Assembly (NCBI GenBank): GCA_013433145.1
Contig: CM024171.1
Location: 7,502,065-7,566,064 of the forward strand
From: Ascaris suum
Taxonomy: Eukaryota; Nematoda; Chromadorea; Rhabditida; Ascarididae
Length of the DNA: 64,000 nt
Direction: 5' to 3'
Positions 27,390 to 41,102 of this stretch are shown one piece after another; position 1 is the stretch's first letter, and each line of letters opens with the position of its first letter. The notes beneath the pieces were generated by a model. That model made no database searches and was not told where the DNA came from. It saw only the letters and a program-made list of their open reading frames with translations. The translations under genes were made by a program, and so were the position numbers.

Positions 27390-30300
27390 CTGCGTGACAT
27401 CGAGTTCATCGTCCACATGCACACAGCCTTTTCTTCGTTCGAGTCTATTCTCTAATGTGCCTCCAACTGTGCAATTTTACGTAAAGGATCTAAAGGTATT
27501 TGTCTCTTTTTCATTATTCTGCATTATGTCATTTTACTGTCCATTTACGCACTGATTTCATCGATGTTTTTCTGGTATTAGTTTTTGTGATTCTCTGCTG
27601 AATGTCATTTTAAGCATTTTACTATTTAATTTTGAAGAATACAGAAAGTAAGCATTTGTTATCCTATAATTATGCTGGGCGAAATTTGAGGAAATCGGTT
27701 GGAAGAGACCAGTGTTTTTGGTTCTCTTTATCTCTCCATGCTTTCCTTCCTTGCTTGCACCACTCAGTTGCAATAAATTGTTCGATTGCAGTAACAAAGC
27801 CGAATAAAGGTATCTGTTCGCGTCTGACATGGTGCCACAACAGCCTGCTTCCGGTTGTGATGCGGCAGTGCCTCTCGAGAAGTCATTTCACTGTCGTTGA
27901 CGAGTCCGCTATGTGGATCGGATATTGGGGTCGTCATCTCAAATCCAGTCAATATAGAACAATACAGCCTTTCCAGAAGGTTTTTTCCACGGATTTTTTC
28001 ATTATATTAGTATTCACTTTGCCTGATGCATTTACATGCTACTTATTAAGTAGTTTTCTTGAGTTCCCTTAATTTCTCGCTTTTATGTTTATGCTGAAAT
28101 AATATAACAAAACATTGAAATCATTCCTCGGGATTCCTAAATGAAATCTGTGAAGAAACGAAACGTTTTGAAGTGGTATGAGGGGAAAGGGAGGACAAAG
28201 TAAACGACGGGTTAAGCAGTTTATTTGAAACACTCAGTGTTGCACAATTCTAGAACAACCATCGTCATCGTCCAGAGGCACCTGCTTTCACTTCATGTGA
28301 AATTATTTAAACTTCTGGAGGAGGGAGTCGGTTTAACTCTTCCTACTGAAACCAGAAAATTGCTGGATGTAAATATACTTTGAGTCGTCAGTTTAGTAAT
28401 CTGCTGCTACATCGATCTGTTTCTTAAAGGTCAAACAATAGCAGCTTGTGTGCTTCAGAGGCTGCAGAGAGAGCGATTGGTGTGGTGCTGACAATATCTG
28501 TAGGCGATCTACTGCTTAAATTGAAAAGAGGTTGCACTATAGGCACACCATTGCTAATAAATGAGATTAAAGACGCGAAATGAAAGATGCGTTTATAGAT
28601 GAAACTATCGTTTCATTTTTTTTCATCTAGCTGTGAAATATAAGTTTAGTTGCGAACTTTGAAGTGGGAACTGCCGTTTCAAGGAGAGTTGGGAGGATGT
28701 GAACGAATTCGCGAAGGGTTGGATTTGAGAAATTATGCTAAAAGGAGCTGGCCATATCTGAAGATGGACTCTGTTCGGACGCATTGAAACCTTTTATGGA
28801 AATCCACTCTTATAAGTGTACATTTGATGAATATTGCGGACTTTTCAGTCAACAGTTGCCATCGAATTAAGCAATGAACGCATCTTTTTAAGGCATTATC
28901 ACAGTAGGTAAACTTTCCTAGTTGATCATAAATATTGCAAGGTGAATCACTTCCCGGGTGCGTTCCACATGGGTCGTAAGGATCGTCTTTGGCAACACAT
29001 CTGCGAAATGATGATGATATGGGGCGCCGACGAATATCATATCATGCCAACAACCTATATTTTGCCACGTGATGCGAGCAAGCTTAAAAATTATCTTCAC
29101 TGCACTCCGCCTCGCAACGTCATTATTAAACCGGTTTGTTTTATCGTTCTTATTCCTCCTTGAAGTATTTAACGTCACTGTGATGCAGACACCTGATCCC
29201 TAACGAGATATTGCGGTCGGGAGGCAACTCTCATTGGGAGCATGTTCCAGGCAAAGTCCTCCCTTGTTCCTCGATCTTTCCCTTCCAAACTTTTTCACCT
29301 GAACCGTCGTCTGGACTAATCGATCCCTGATGGGGTACCTACCATTGAAAGTGCTATCACTGATTACCACTGTGCGATAAAGGAAGAAGTCGTGACACCT
29401 CGCATTTCATCGACGATCTTCGATATTTGTGCTAATTTATTTCTTAGGGAACAGCCTTCTTTATGTCTGTGAACTGTTCGAAGGGATCTATGAAATTGCG
29501 CTGTGGTGTTGGAAGGATGTAGTAACAATTCCTTCACAAAAGGAGTATTTAAAAGGATGTTTCGTGTGGCACAGCGATGATTCTTTCCGCAGTAAGTGCT
29601 GAGGAAGAATTGACCATCCAGCGCTGAGTGATTGTCGTCGATCAGAAAATACCGCATTCTAACAAAACTTTGCTGCTTCTAAGAATCAGCCGTATTATAT
29701 CAATCCGTTTCAAAGTAATGCTTTCACTCTAACGCATCAAACGTTCAAATTCCCATTAATGGAAGCATCAGTCACATTCTTCAGGTGCTTTCTGACTGGA
29801 GGGAACCTCTCGCTCAGTTATCTTCACGGAAACAAATCCATGTTTTCCGGACGGATGAGAGAAGAGGAGGGAGGCAGATGTATCTTGTATAGTTGATTGA
29901 AGAAGTGATGTTATTCCATCGTAACTTCTAGAAAGTCATGCAAGCTGACTTCAAAGGAGACAAAAGCTAAAAGTTGTGCTGATACTGGAGGTTAAACTGT
30001 TAGTTTCCTTGTTAGTCGAAGTATTGTTTCAGCCTGCTTCTGCTCGTGGTTCGGGTATTACAATTGCGAGTCGAATGCGACAGATACCTACAAAGACAGC
30101 GCTCATCGCACAGCAGTTTGTTGCTTAATTTTTGCTCACTCGGGTTTTCTTTTTTTGGTTTCATCACTGTGGGCAAAGACATCTTCTATGCCCTCAACGT
30201 AGCGGACCTCTGTTCCAGTTTGCCGATGTTAACAGAAAGGAATCGAACCCTTATGTCGTGTGCGTAGTGGATGGGGAAGGTAAGGGAATGCTGATGCTAG

Positions 30301-33300
30301 GTTTTTGACTGTTGTATGATGCGATTGAGCTTCCATCGTGGTGTGATGGAGCAGTGGAAGCTCGGTGAGCATTTGCTGTCGCAATGCATCTGATAGCAGT
30401 AGCCTCGCTTGTCAGTGGGACATAAATGCAATCAAGCTTCTCAATAGCCTAGTGCTCTATGAAAGTTAAGCTCTTGTATTTTGCTTTTTGCTTATTTGGA
30501 GATGTATTATAGGCCGAATGAGCTTATAATGAGGGCTAAAAGGATGTTTAGTGTCCTAATCAAGGGGAATAAGAACTTAGTAACTTATAGTAAGCGCCTA
30601 ACTGCTTCACATTTTGTCAGCATGTAAACATTATCTGCATTACTGTAAGCATTTCCGTTTTTTTGCGTTGAGTAAAAGCTCGCAATAATTTTGGTTTGAG
30701 ACGTTTATTTCGAAACGAGGCACATACAGACGATGCCGATTGCTTTGTCCATGTATCCGATTATCTCCATTTAGGGACTGTAACTGATTCATCAACCTGA
30801 GGCGAGATTCGAATGTTCAGAGAGAGGAGGAACGGGAGACGGAGACCTTTCAGTTTTGTTCGAAAGACGAATTTCTGTGGGATAACGGCTGTTTTCAGTT
30901 ACATTGATCGCCCACTTATAATCAATGGAACGAAATTCGATCTGCGTCTCTATGTGTATATAACATGTCTCGACCCGTTACGCATATACCTCTACAATGA
31001 AGGGCTCGTTCGTTTTGCGAGCGTACCGTAAGCATTTTCAACGAGTGTCTTTGGGGCGTCACAAATACCATCAAATCTATATGCGTAGTTCGTGCTCTGT
31101 GGGAAATGGGGATGAAAGTTTCCGATTCTAGTGACATGCCCCATCAGACGAGAACAGAAAGATGAGCATTGATGATAGTAGAAATGTTGATTCGCAAAGA
31201 AATCGAACAAGAAAGTAAATAAAGTGCAAAAACTTGTAAACCAACTCTCTTCTTAGCTCGTTTTGATTGGTATAGCAAATGGAGGTATGTAGTGATTAGC
31301 ATGCTGGGAGAGACGAGGATGAGCGACAAATTTCGCCCATAAGTAAGCCATTGGAGACCATTCAGGCGAAAGGCATCCTGATAGGAATGTCGGGAAATAA
31401 GCTCGTGTTGGAGCGTAAAGCAACTGGTGTTGCAGAGTGGAGAAATAGCTCTATGCCAGGAGGAGGGAATCTTGCCGGAGGCGATTTGGCCGAACGGAGA
31501 GAGGGTCCTTTGCGAAAGAGATCTGAAAACGATTAGTTAGATGAACATCAAGAAAATAGGATTTACTTCCTTGGGCATCCTGCTGAGGAGTCTCCCTAGC
31601 ATGCTTTCTTTCAATGATTCTTCTTCTTTATAATGATCCGGCATTGCAATGCTTTATTTGTTAGCGTTCTTAAACTAGAAGAGCTGTGCACAGATATATG
31701 ATAAGGTGACAATGTGTATCGCATCAAAGTTTATGAGCTTAATTCAGAGTGCATTCGTTTGGGTCGACTTCGTTTTTTTAAGGATTGAATTAATCCCGAT
31801 TGGAATTATGGACGTTGTCACTGATGACTTTGTTTATTAGTGTGCTGTTTTTATTCTTTTGATCAGAAAGAGGTACCCACTTCAGTCTCTTAACTTTCGA
31901 TGAAATGCTGAGACATTAGTGCTTCGTGACCATACATGGACGCAAGAGCATAAGCCTGATGAAGGATTGAAGTTCGTAAGCGGTAATGATATATTCAGGC
32001 GATAAATCTCACGAAAAGTGCGTCGTCTAGAAGAAACTGCTGGATGAGCGGCGCGTTGCAAACTTCGTCGGTTTGTCGGCGATCGACCCGAAATTCCGAA
32101 AAATTTTTTCTTATATATTATGGTCAAAGAGAGCTCCTCATTTAAAACTTAGAAATCTGTGGCAGTGGTTTCAGAAGCTGAAAAAGGTGTATGGTCTCAC
32201 AAGAGGGACTCTAGCTTTTCATGTTTCCCTTAATTGAGGCGAGCTTCTGGAACCTCTGCTCCGTCCCCGGCAGCGTATGGAGCTGGGGCTCCGCAACATT
32301 AAATTCTCTCTTTGCACCAATTTATGTACAAACTGAGGGATGCTGGAACTGAGAAGAACTGTGATATTGCCTCTTTTCACTCATTGGTGAACATTAATCG
32401 TGGTTTAAGGTACTCGACTGCACCGGGTACTTTTACGAACAAGTTTATGCATCTCACCAACTACAGTATCAACAAACTGGCACAGTCGGTGGGCGAGAGG
32501 GAAACACCAGTGCCTAAGTGGCGTCTTTCGGATCTTTGGACGCATATCGCCAGTCACGTTGATGTACCCCTTATCAAGCAGCGCATCGTTGATATCATCA
32601 TTAAAACAGTTCTTGCGTTAGCATTTTATGTGTGTTTGAATTTCTCTTCTTTTCTAAGCACAAGATATTTGTTGGTATTGGTGAGGCCACTAAACTATAT
32701 TTCGAGTTCATCCTCATTCAGTAGCACCGTTCTCGAATTAGAAATATAAAGCAACGTTTTTGTAGTATAGTATGCCGGATGAAGTATTATAGTATCCTCC
32801 GATACAGTTTATATAATAGTAATCCCACGGAAATATGTTTACTGTTTTAATTTATGAAAGGCATTCGATGTAGTTGATTTCGATTTTTTGAATGTGGAGG
32901 GGAGGGCGAAAGAAGAACTAATTGAAATTAACGAACTATATGTCCAATGGAGGTAAGGAAATGTTTTTTTTAATTTTTTGTTCCATGCGGAACGCAGAAG
33001 CTTGCTGAAGGTTTTATTGAGTCGCTATTCGAACATAGCGCCAGCCTCATAAATAGAAGCAGTGAGCTGGAAAGAAATAACTTTACAGTATCTAATAGTA
33101 TCCTTTATCTAAGATTTGGCGTATATTTCTGTAATGTTTTGAATTGCTATTGTATATGGCAACGATGCGCATGCTTCTACGTCCTATGAGATAATTTTTT
33201 ACTTGTGAGGTATAATAGGACCTAGGTTGCGGTGGATGTAGGAAACCATTCGGCTGAGCTTCGTGTATTTTCGAGTGGACAGACTAGAGGAGGTCATTTC

Positions 33301-36300
33301 TTTATAAATTAAATAAGTTGGAAAGCAACAGAACATTGAGTTGATTTAAAAGATTCCTTTTTTTCAGTTGTGAGAGCTCGATTCGTGCACATCAAAAGAA
33401 GCATAGCTTGTTCGCATTTACAAGTCATGAACTCTACGGCATGGATATTTTGTTAGATGATACACTCAAACCTTGGCTCCTTGAGGTTCGTTTTGTCTTT
33501 CACGATTGCATCCTATGGTTGTCGTTGTTTTTTGCCCTCAGCATTTGTGCAAATCATGAATCGAGTATGCAGCAAACATCCATCTGCACACCATTAGAGC
33601 GCTCTCTCCGTCACATGTACATCACTCTGTAGGTTTCGCACATATGGAGGGCAGTCACGTGAAGAGTTAACGTTGTTTTATTGGATCATTTCCGTGTAGA
33701 GGTTTCGTTTCTTTTTGTTTACGATTATTTTCATTAAAATAATGCGAGAAGTGAAAGATGAGGTTGTATGGATTCTTGTGATATTAGAAGAGACGAAGGT
33801 GGTTCAAACAGTTGCAAAATTGAACTGTTGTAGTTTATGCTTTTTTGAAGTATTGACCAAGTATGCTTCTAAAGCAACGAGCTCTATTATACAGTATTCA
33901 GGTTCGGTCATTTTTGAACACCGTTTTCTGTGGTCGTCTAATATGGCAAAATGTGGATGTGCCTTTTGAAGACAGCTGCATGACCTGCTGCGTTGCAGAG
34001 TGGACAGTATGTCAATATAAGCAATGTATCAGCAAAAAACTCGACAGTTTGTTTTTAGATGGTGATGTAGTCTGTAGTTGTTTTTTTTTGGGGGGGGGGG
34101 GGGAGGAGCCTGAATAATCCATGTCTTAGGCATAATCTCTACTGAAATCGTGCTCTTCTTTGGAGATGCGGCTACGCATATAAACGAGGTTCCAATAAAC
34201 CCGCTAAGAAGAAAGATTCGCGACATGAGGGAAAAGATTTGCAATGCTTCTGAAAGTCGGCACCAATTCCCACCAAAAAATTGCATCCGCAAGCTGAATT
34301 TCAGTTGAAGATTTCGGTTGCAAACCACTTTTCAGAGGAATTTTAGGGCAAAATTTCGCAATTCCACCTTGATAGCGATTCCATTCGACCAGAATTGAGA
34401 TCTCGAAAGTTGTGACACATGGGTACTATGTTGCCGGAGTTATTTGACGGTCCATTCTCTCCTCCTCTCCTCGTCAGCGAGGATCGCAGCGACGGCCGTA
34501 TATGGGGGAGAGGCAAAGCGATATGTGATGGCGTATATTAATCGAAAGTTTATAGGTAAATATCTCTCCATCGCTGCATTCCGGCACTCCTGTAGATGTT
34601 AACGTAAAGGCTCCATTGGCAAGGGACGTTTTGAATTTGTGTGGAGTTCAATTGCCCCCTCAACCTGGGTTAGTTTTTCTTGCGTAATTATTGATTATCT
34701 TCCTTCCGCATAGGGGTTTGGTTATGTACTGTACAATAAGGAAATAATATTGCATATTATTGCTCTTCACTATTTATGGATCAGTTGTGTTTTGCTGATG
34801 ACAACTATTTTGCGCCGTATTGATTCGATATTGTCAGTGCATTGCCCGACGTTTTGGTCCTTCGCCACTGTCACGGGCTGAAACACAATTGCGTTCGATG
34901 TTTTCGTCAGGTAGCGTTCTTCGTATTGAAAATGCAATCTTGAGCAAGGAAGAAAGGCGAAGTCCGGTGGGGGAGGTAGCTGTGCCAGGAGGGGAAGCTG
35001 GGTAATATATTCGGGAAGGATAACGAGACGGAGGAGATAAATGTTTTTTATTCATTATTTTTGCTGCAGTAGCATATCTTCTTTCCAAAGAAGTAGGGCG
35101 ACAACTCTGCTCTTTTCCAAACGATATTTTCATAAGGGATGTTAGCCCTCTGTGGAGACTGCAACCGTTTTCACCCACCTCTCTCCGAGCGTCATTATAA
35201 AAGAAGAATTTCGGTTTCTTTTTCACATCTTGTTTAATAAAACAGCTGCATCGAATTACGTGCTTTTGTGCTTTATAGATCTTCGAAGTGTTTTCTGATG
35301 TGTTCCCCCGCTTTTTGACATGGAAACTTCTCGACACTCTTTTCCCACTTTTCAAGTGAGCTTTCAGCAGCATTTCTCGAGAAGAGAGAGGGGACAAACA
35401 AGACTTGTTATGTTTCCTTAGTGGCGTTTTCCTATTCCATTATCTTTATGCGTTGTAAGTACTTTCGTTAACAGTGGCAAAGGAGCGTCGTTAACCATAA
35501 ACTATGGCGTGAAACCTTTCGAAGGGCACAAAACACACGCCGAATTGGAGAAGGAGCATCGTCATGTGGAGTACTACCTCAAAAATGGGGTAACTTTTTC
35601 ACTTTGCATCTATAATGTCTGACGAAAGTTTGCTACATTCAGTTTTAATCTAGGAGCCAAAAAATTATCATTGTGTTACCTGTTTTACTGGCTGATTTAG
35701 AAGAAATTATCTGTTAGGTTTAGTTGGGTAGGTGGGCGACCTTTTTTGAGAGGAAAGAAACCTGCGCGTTGAGGTGTGTCTTATCGAAAGTTGTTTTTGT
35801 CCCCTTCCATTTGTTGCTTCTCGCGAGTTGTGATAAGGACTTTATTGTTCCTCTTTCAGAAGCTGCTTGCCTATTGGAATTTCTCTATGTGCTAAGCAGG
35901 AGAGAATTTTACTAACAGTTTCTATTGCGCATTTAACCGTGAATGCAGAATATCAGGGTGTTATAATCCCTAATATTCGAGTGTAATCTATCGTGTACTA
36001 TTATTATCACCATTATTATTGTTGTTATTACTATCCCAGAGGCTTTTTGAGGATTAGGTAAACAATAACCCATTATCTGCACACTCTTTTAGTTTTATCT
36101 TTGAATGTTGCCTTTTCAGAAATTTGTTTGAATGGTTTTTTTGGGAAGCGTGCTCCACTGCTGCATCTAATATTTAAACTCATATACGTCTTTGATTTCC
36201 CTTAAATTTGTTGTTTCAGAAAATCGATCGAAGTATATTGGACGAAATAACTGGCTCGGATGCGCGAACACTGGTCGATTTCGAGGATGAGCTATCGCGT

Positions 36301-36540
36301 GCCGACAACTTCGACCTAATCTTCCCAACAGCAGATAATGTCGGTTATATGAAGTATTATAACGAGCCGATCTATTCGAATCTGCTGCTGATGCAGTGGC
36401 AGCTTGAGCAGGTGGATTGTGGTCGGCAAAAGGGCATTCAAATCTTAGAGGAGATCTGCAGGCGTGGAGGCCACATGTCACAATTCCCCATTACCACCGC
36501 AACATCCGCATATACTGATGGCATAGCCAACGGAAGCTGA
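27390..36540 (+). CDS. Tubulin polyglutamylase, TTLL4-type (TTL/ATP-grasp domain)
   Basis: Exons: 27390..27495, 27792..27979, 28942..29133, 30033..30115, 30899..31027, 32410..32631, 33368..33485, 34556..34668, 35475..35589, 36220..36540 (TGA). All joins from 27792 onward keep phase. TTL-family enzymes add glutamate chains to tubulin tails on axonemes and microtubules, using ATP. Visible blocks in family order: [23 protein letters not shown] with [41 protein letters not shown] (nucleotide-binding lysine and glycine loop); [65 protein letters not shown] (metal-binding Glu and Asn); and a C-terminal block with [14 protein letters not shown] and [11 protein letters not shown]. The last block and the [10 protein letters not shown] segment are characteristic of TTLL4 rather than TTLL5/6. 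About 528 aa are seen. The N-terminus is uncertain, and exons 1 and 2 do not join in phase without a micro-exon. Donors GTTTGT (29134, 30116) and GTGTTT (32632) are unusual but read correctly. Confidence 0.92.
31351..31536 (+). CDS. Open frame inside a TTLL intron, coding-like
   Basis: Within the 31028-32409 intron, 62 codons with strong purine-first codon bias read [18 protein letters not shown], then [16 protein letters not shown] and end [13 protein letters not shown]. It does not correspond to any part of the TTL domain. It could be an alternative terminal exon giving a truncated enzyme, or repeat-derived. Confidence 0.2.
   Translation: METIQAKGILIGMSGNKLVLERKATGVAEWRNSSMPGGGNLAGGDLAERREGPLRKRSEND
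34090..34103 (+). repeat. G14 homopolymer preceded by T10
   Basis: A run of T directly followed by fourteen G and a GA-rich stretch, in a TTLL intron. Confidence 0.9.
34838..35001 (+). CDS. Possible alternative TTLL exon
   Basis: Between TTLL exons 8 and 9, a frame with good codon character ([47 protein letters not shown]) runs from acceptor ATTGTCAG to donor GG|GTAATA. Its end phase fits exon 9 exactly, but its full-length start phase does not fit exon 8. An internal acceptor (CTTGAG|C) would fit both. It lies where TTLL4 proteins have a variable loop. Confidence 0.3.
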
Positions 36541-38807
36541 AGAAAAGAATTCGGCTTTTTGGTGTCATCTTATGTGCAGCCACATGATGCATGGAAGAAT
36601 ATATGATATTGATGCGTCTTGGTGCAAATGAATGTTTACAATTGGCGGTATACCCAGCACTCCTTCACTGTCTCTTCCATAGTTCTGCGACAATTCAATA
36701 TTTGTGAGGGGAGGAGAAGGTGCAAGCAGAGGATATCGGGCAACAAAGTCTATTGCTTTGACTTGTTTTTCAACTCACTTTTGAATGGGATGGTGTGGGC
36801 AGTATAGAAGCCATAGTATTAATTATTGCTCGCATTGACCCTCAAAAGAGTCCTTTGTCTCAAGGGTACGGTGGAGAGAGGTGTTGCGGTCCCTTCATAT
36901 TCGGTAATTTCCTGAAGAATCTGAAAATTTCGAAGAGAGCGGAGGATTGTTCGAATCGGTGCCGTCAAAGATTGTAATATCCGGTCGTTCGATTGTCTAG
37001 GTTGTTTGGTGCCTATTGAACTGCTGCTCATAGCACTGCCATTTGTTTATGCTCTAATTTGTTTACGCCATTTTATTTTGACTTCGAATACACTCTTGCT
37101 TCCTAATCGATGTTTTTTAGTCCTTTCGGCTGTTCATCTTTCGTGCTTTGTTTGCAGTCAATTTTAATTGAGGCGTTTAGTGTGCAGAATATATGCCCCT
37201 CTGTCTTTAATAAGGAGGTGGTTTATTGCTGAGGACAACTAAAGCAACCACTGGATGAAGGATTCCGTCGCGTAACTTGAGTGTTGAACAGGTGTTGTAT
37301 GAACTTTGAGAAACTTTAGTTGTGGTTCGCTTCCTAGAGGTAAGAAAGTTCGGAACACTCATCCCATATGGACCGCTGGATGATGACATTGTCTGCGGGG
37401 TTACACCAATACTTCCTATGGACTTTTTGCATTTTTCGAGTGCTTAATGCTGTAACATGCTCATTTTTGGCGTAATTTATTTGATGCGCATATCTATGAT
37501 GCGTTCGAACTCGGGCTTTCAACTTTTTTCCTGCGCCTATTGTAGTACCGTTATTTAAAAATGCAGGACATGTACCACTATCGCAGGAAATTTGAGATGG
37601 CGATGAGAGATCAAAGTGTCGCTCAGGGGCAATTTCATCTTTTTCTCTGTTTGTAGTGTAATATTTCAAGTGTTGCTGATTACTGACTAGCAATCTGAAA
37701 CATATAAGTTTTTCAAGAGAAATGGAAGAGCTGTGTGTGATGCTGGAATTTTGCACAGAATGAGAGAAAATCACGGCAATGGAAGATGCTTCCGGGGATT
37801 TTCTTTCCTATTGGAATGTCACGTTTTAAAACGTTTTTGCTTGGACAATGACCTCTTATTTGATGCTGAGAGCACTAATTTTTTCAACGGTTTTATATCT
37901 TTATCTATATTCCCCTAAGAAACGCCGTTTCCTTTTGTGTGACATTCGGCAGTCAAATCGTGATCAAGATGGCTGTTGTTTCAAGATGACACACCGTCGC
38001 GTTGTCGAGAACGCTCGGCGACTATTTGACATATTATTGCATAAAGGCACATTGATGAGCTTGCAGAGTGCACTTTTGTGGCTGCAGTGCAGCCGAAAAA
38101 GGCAAAGCTCTCTTGGCGTGATTTTTAGTTGGGTATCGTTGTGCTCGCTCTTGGGGCGCTTTTTGCTGCAGACAGTGGATGCATCGACGAGTGAGTCTGG
38201 GTGTATATGCTTTGTCGTTTCCCGTGGGATTTTAGGTGGAGGCTTTTCACAGTTGATTTCGAGAGATGTGGGAAGGCTGTCTATCCGGACGTTTAGCGTC
38301 ATTAATCTGAGAAGAAAAAATTGATGTATGACTTGGAAATTTCTTGCGTTGGTTACTTTTTTGATCCCGCTCGATTTCACTGTTCTAATATTTGTTATCG
38401 TTGTTGGTATCTTTATGGCAGTTTTGATGTTTCCGTGAAAATACTCCATTAACAGGTGAGGTTGACAACATATTTTGAGCTTTTAAATCATAATTTTTGA
38501 AGTATTTCACGCTTGTTTATGTGTTCGAGATGCCGAACTCTCATTAAGCAATCGCCCAGAAAGCGATCAGAGCTCAAATTTTCAAGCTCTTACTAGAAGG
38601 TTTTCCGACAGAAGTTTTCAGCGAGATAGTTTTTTAAGGTATTTGCCAGGTGCAAGAAAATTTATGGCACTCCGAAGAGTTATTATTTCTTATTCGAGTT
38701 GCCATCACATCGTTTTTTTATTGAAAATTATGCACTTGTAGTAAGTTTTTCAATCGTTATGCCTTTCCGTATGTATTTTCCCCAAAGGTGGTTGACATTT
38801 TCTGCAG
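36541..38807. other. Region downstream of TTLL, no supported gene
   Basis: TTLL 3' UTR and intergenic sequence are expected here. Opposed long frames at 37848-38324 (+) and 37964-38449 (-) overlap. Neither has decisive splice sites, although the plus frame contains a helical, Leu-rich stretch that might belong to the gene starting at 38808. Confidence 0.35.
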
Positions 38808-41102
38808 CTCAAGTCTCGAGGTATTTCGAGATCATGGTTGAGTCGTTGGAGTTCTATGTGTATATGCGCATGTTGCGTCTCATTCCCTTCTCATCACATC
38901 TCTTTGTATTTGTTTGTAATTTTATGCTGAAATAATATAGGCATTGCTATGGATTTTCGCTGTTTTTGTGTTGTTTTACTGTTTTACGCAAGCACGTCTA
39001 CGTCAATAAGCCTTTATTTGCATTCCGATTGTTTTGCGCTTTTTATATCAATTGCTGTCACTCGAACATATTGTACCGTGCAGGACAATGCCAACAAGAT
39101 CTATACTTCCTGCTCTTCTTTAGCGATCGGGAGGTACATCATCGAATGGCTCAAATATCGAAGCGGTTAGCGTCATCTGTCAATTTTATTTCTACAGCAC
39201 TTGCAGTATATAGTCGTGCAGATTTAGCTAGTTAATTTGAAGTATATACGCACAAACTCCGTTACTGGTAACGCCGATTTCATGATAGGGCCCTCGTGAA
39301 CGTTATCTGCCAACTTACGGGTGAGTCGTTTCTGGGATCATTGACACGGGGATCTGATACGGCAAAGATTGATTTATCAGCCTCTGAAATTACAGTCGTA
39401 AAATTCTTCACCGTTCAGTAATTGTGCGATCGTTTCGTCTCTAATAGGTGCACCTGCACTCTTGTTCGATTCGACATTCTTTATTTGCTGTTGTTTTGAA
39501 GTTATGCATCGAGAATGTTTTCTCGATCGCATGTAGAAAAGTTTTATTCGTGAACGCCTTTCAGAGTCATTCGTTCTATATTTTCCTATGCTTGGTTGAA
39601 TTCGCTTTACATGATTGCGCTTGACCGATTTGTTTGTACTTTGATTTGTTTTATTGCTATATGAGGGAAGGGGACAATGTTTAAGACGAAATGCTCATAA
39701 CCACTTCATTCATATAAACCAGCATTTATATTTCTTTTTGTTGTTTATAATCGTCTTCTCAGTTATGATGTCGCCGTGAGTGTATTTTGTTTTATGGTTT
39801 ACTTAATGTGAGCATTCGATTGCCTCAATGCTATACCCAAGATTTCATATTGAAGGATGCAGTATCCACTCTGCAATGCAAAAATCTTGAATACTCGCGC
39901 TGAGGTTGCAAATACGGATTATTGTTTACGGTATAGATATTGATTGTGGTGCGCTGCGGTATTGTTGTTTTATGGCTGTTGAGTTATTATTGGCATGGTT
40001 TATGGTATAGTTGGTTTCTGTGATATAGTTGTGGTGTATCTTTGAGATATGGTCGGGAAAAATGAGGAAACATTTATACGGTTATATTTCAATTCGGCAA
40101 AGACGTGATCATAGCATTAGGTGCTTGAATTTGAGTTCGACAGTGTCTTCACGGAGCGCCACACCACAATTAAATGAAATGTATTTGTGCGCGTTTAAAA
40201 TTCGTTCAGTTGTGGTGAGGCGATGCTTCCACACAAATATTCAGAAATTTTCCGGAGAGAAGTTTTCACAGCGGAAATTTTTGAGTTTTTCGAACGAACG
40301 AACGGTTTCGAAATGCGGTGCTTGTTCAGTGTTGACTGTGTGGTGAAGCAACAAAGGCGCTGATTCGTTTTGCGCACTTCAATTGTGTCGAATTCGCTAA
40401 GGTGCTCATTGTTGTTTTTCATTGTGTATCTTCCATATAAAGAAACCCGCTTGTTGTTTTGATCTTCTTGAATTGTTTCAAGTTAATGACGAATTACTTC
40501 AGCTAGCTGCACCTTTTTAAGGATTTCATCCAACCAATAATATGTTTCGGAACAGCTCCCGGATCGAGTGAAATGGTTTGCTGGAAAAAACAACCACAAA
40601 CAGTTGAACGCAGTTCAAGGTTATGCGTTCTTATTTTTAAGCATTTTTTTTGCCTCTTTTATTTGCATTCTCAGCAGTTACAAGCCACAGAAGTTGCGGT
40701 GATGAGCTGCCATAAGTGAGGTTGCAGCCGTAAGTTCGACTTCCAAATCTAATGCCCCCCGATTATTCGCAAATCTCCAAAAAATAGAGGTGCCGCACAA
40801 TTTGCACACGCAGATTCGTTTTGCAGTTTGTTAGTTTTTATTAATGAATTAATGTAGATGATACTTCGTGTGAGAAGCATATGGATGATGTGTCAGTTCT
40901 GTTGACGATTACGCGAAAAGCTGATTTTTACGAACGAAGTTGTGAAAAGCTTCGGGATCTTCAGCTAATTTTCGAGTTTCTATTCAAGAAGATAGGTGAT
41001 GCATTGAACTGCAGTCGGCCTCTTATGTCGTCCTCTTCGCGGTCAACTTCGATTAACTTCGATCATTTGCGCAAATTTTGGCAGTGTTTTACGTCGACGT
41101 AA
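38808..41102 (+). CDS. Unidentified helical protein, three exon-like pieces
   Basis: Pieces: 38808 to about 38878 after acceptor TTTCTGCAG (QVSRYFEIMVESLEFYVY); 39084..39235 after CCGTGCAG (QCQQDLYFLLFFSDREV, HHRMAQISKRLASS, ending SRADLAS-stop); and 40858..41102 after AATGTAG (SCEKHMDDVSVLL, TRKADFYERSCEKLRDLQ, ending in TAA). Phase 1 starts are shared, and pieces one and two join if donor TTGC|GTCTCA is used. Whether the third belongs to the same gene is unclear. The composition suggests helices or coiled coil. No family recognised. Confidence 0.35.

Noticed and set aside
34834..35397. 187-codon minus-strand open frame
   Set aside because: It overlaps the TTLL gene on the other strand and is the shadow of a coding-biased plus frame in its left part. 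Low-complexity Lys/Arg/Ser content, no splice sites needed, no family.
36946..36960. TTGTTCGAATCGG, tRNA T-arm-like
   Set aside because: The flanking bases do not pair as a T stem and no acceptor stem is present.
37964..38449. 161-codon minus-strand frame
   Set aside because: The overlapping plus frame is equally long, so strand cannot be decided; no start context or splice sites support it.
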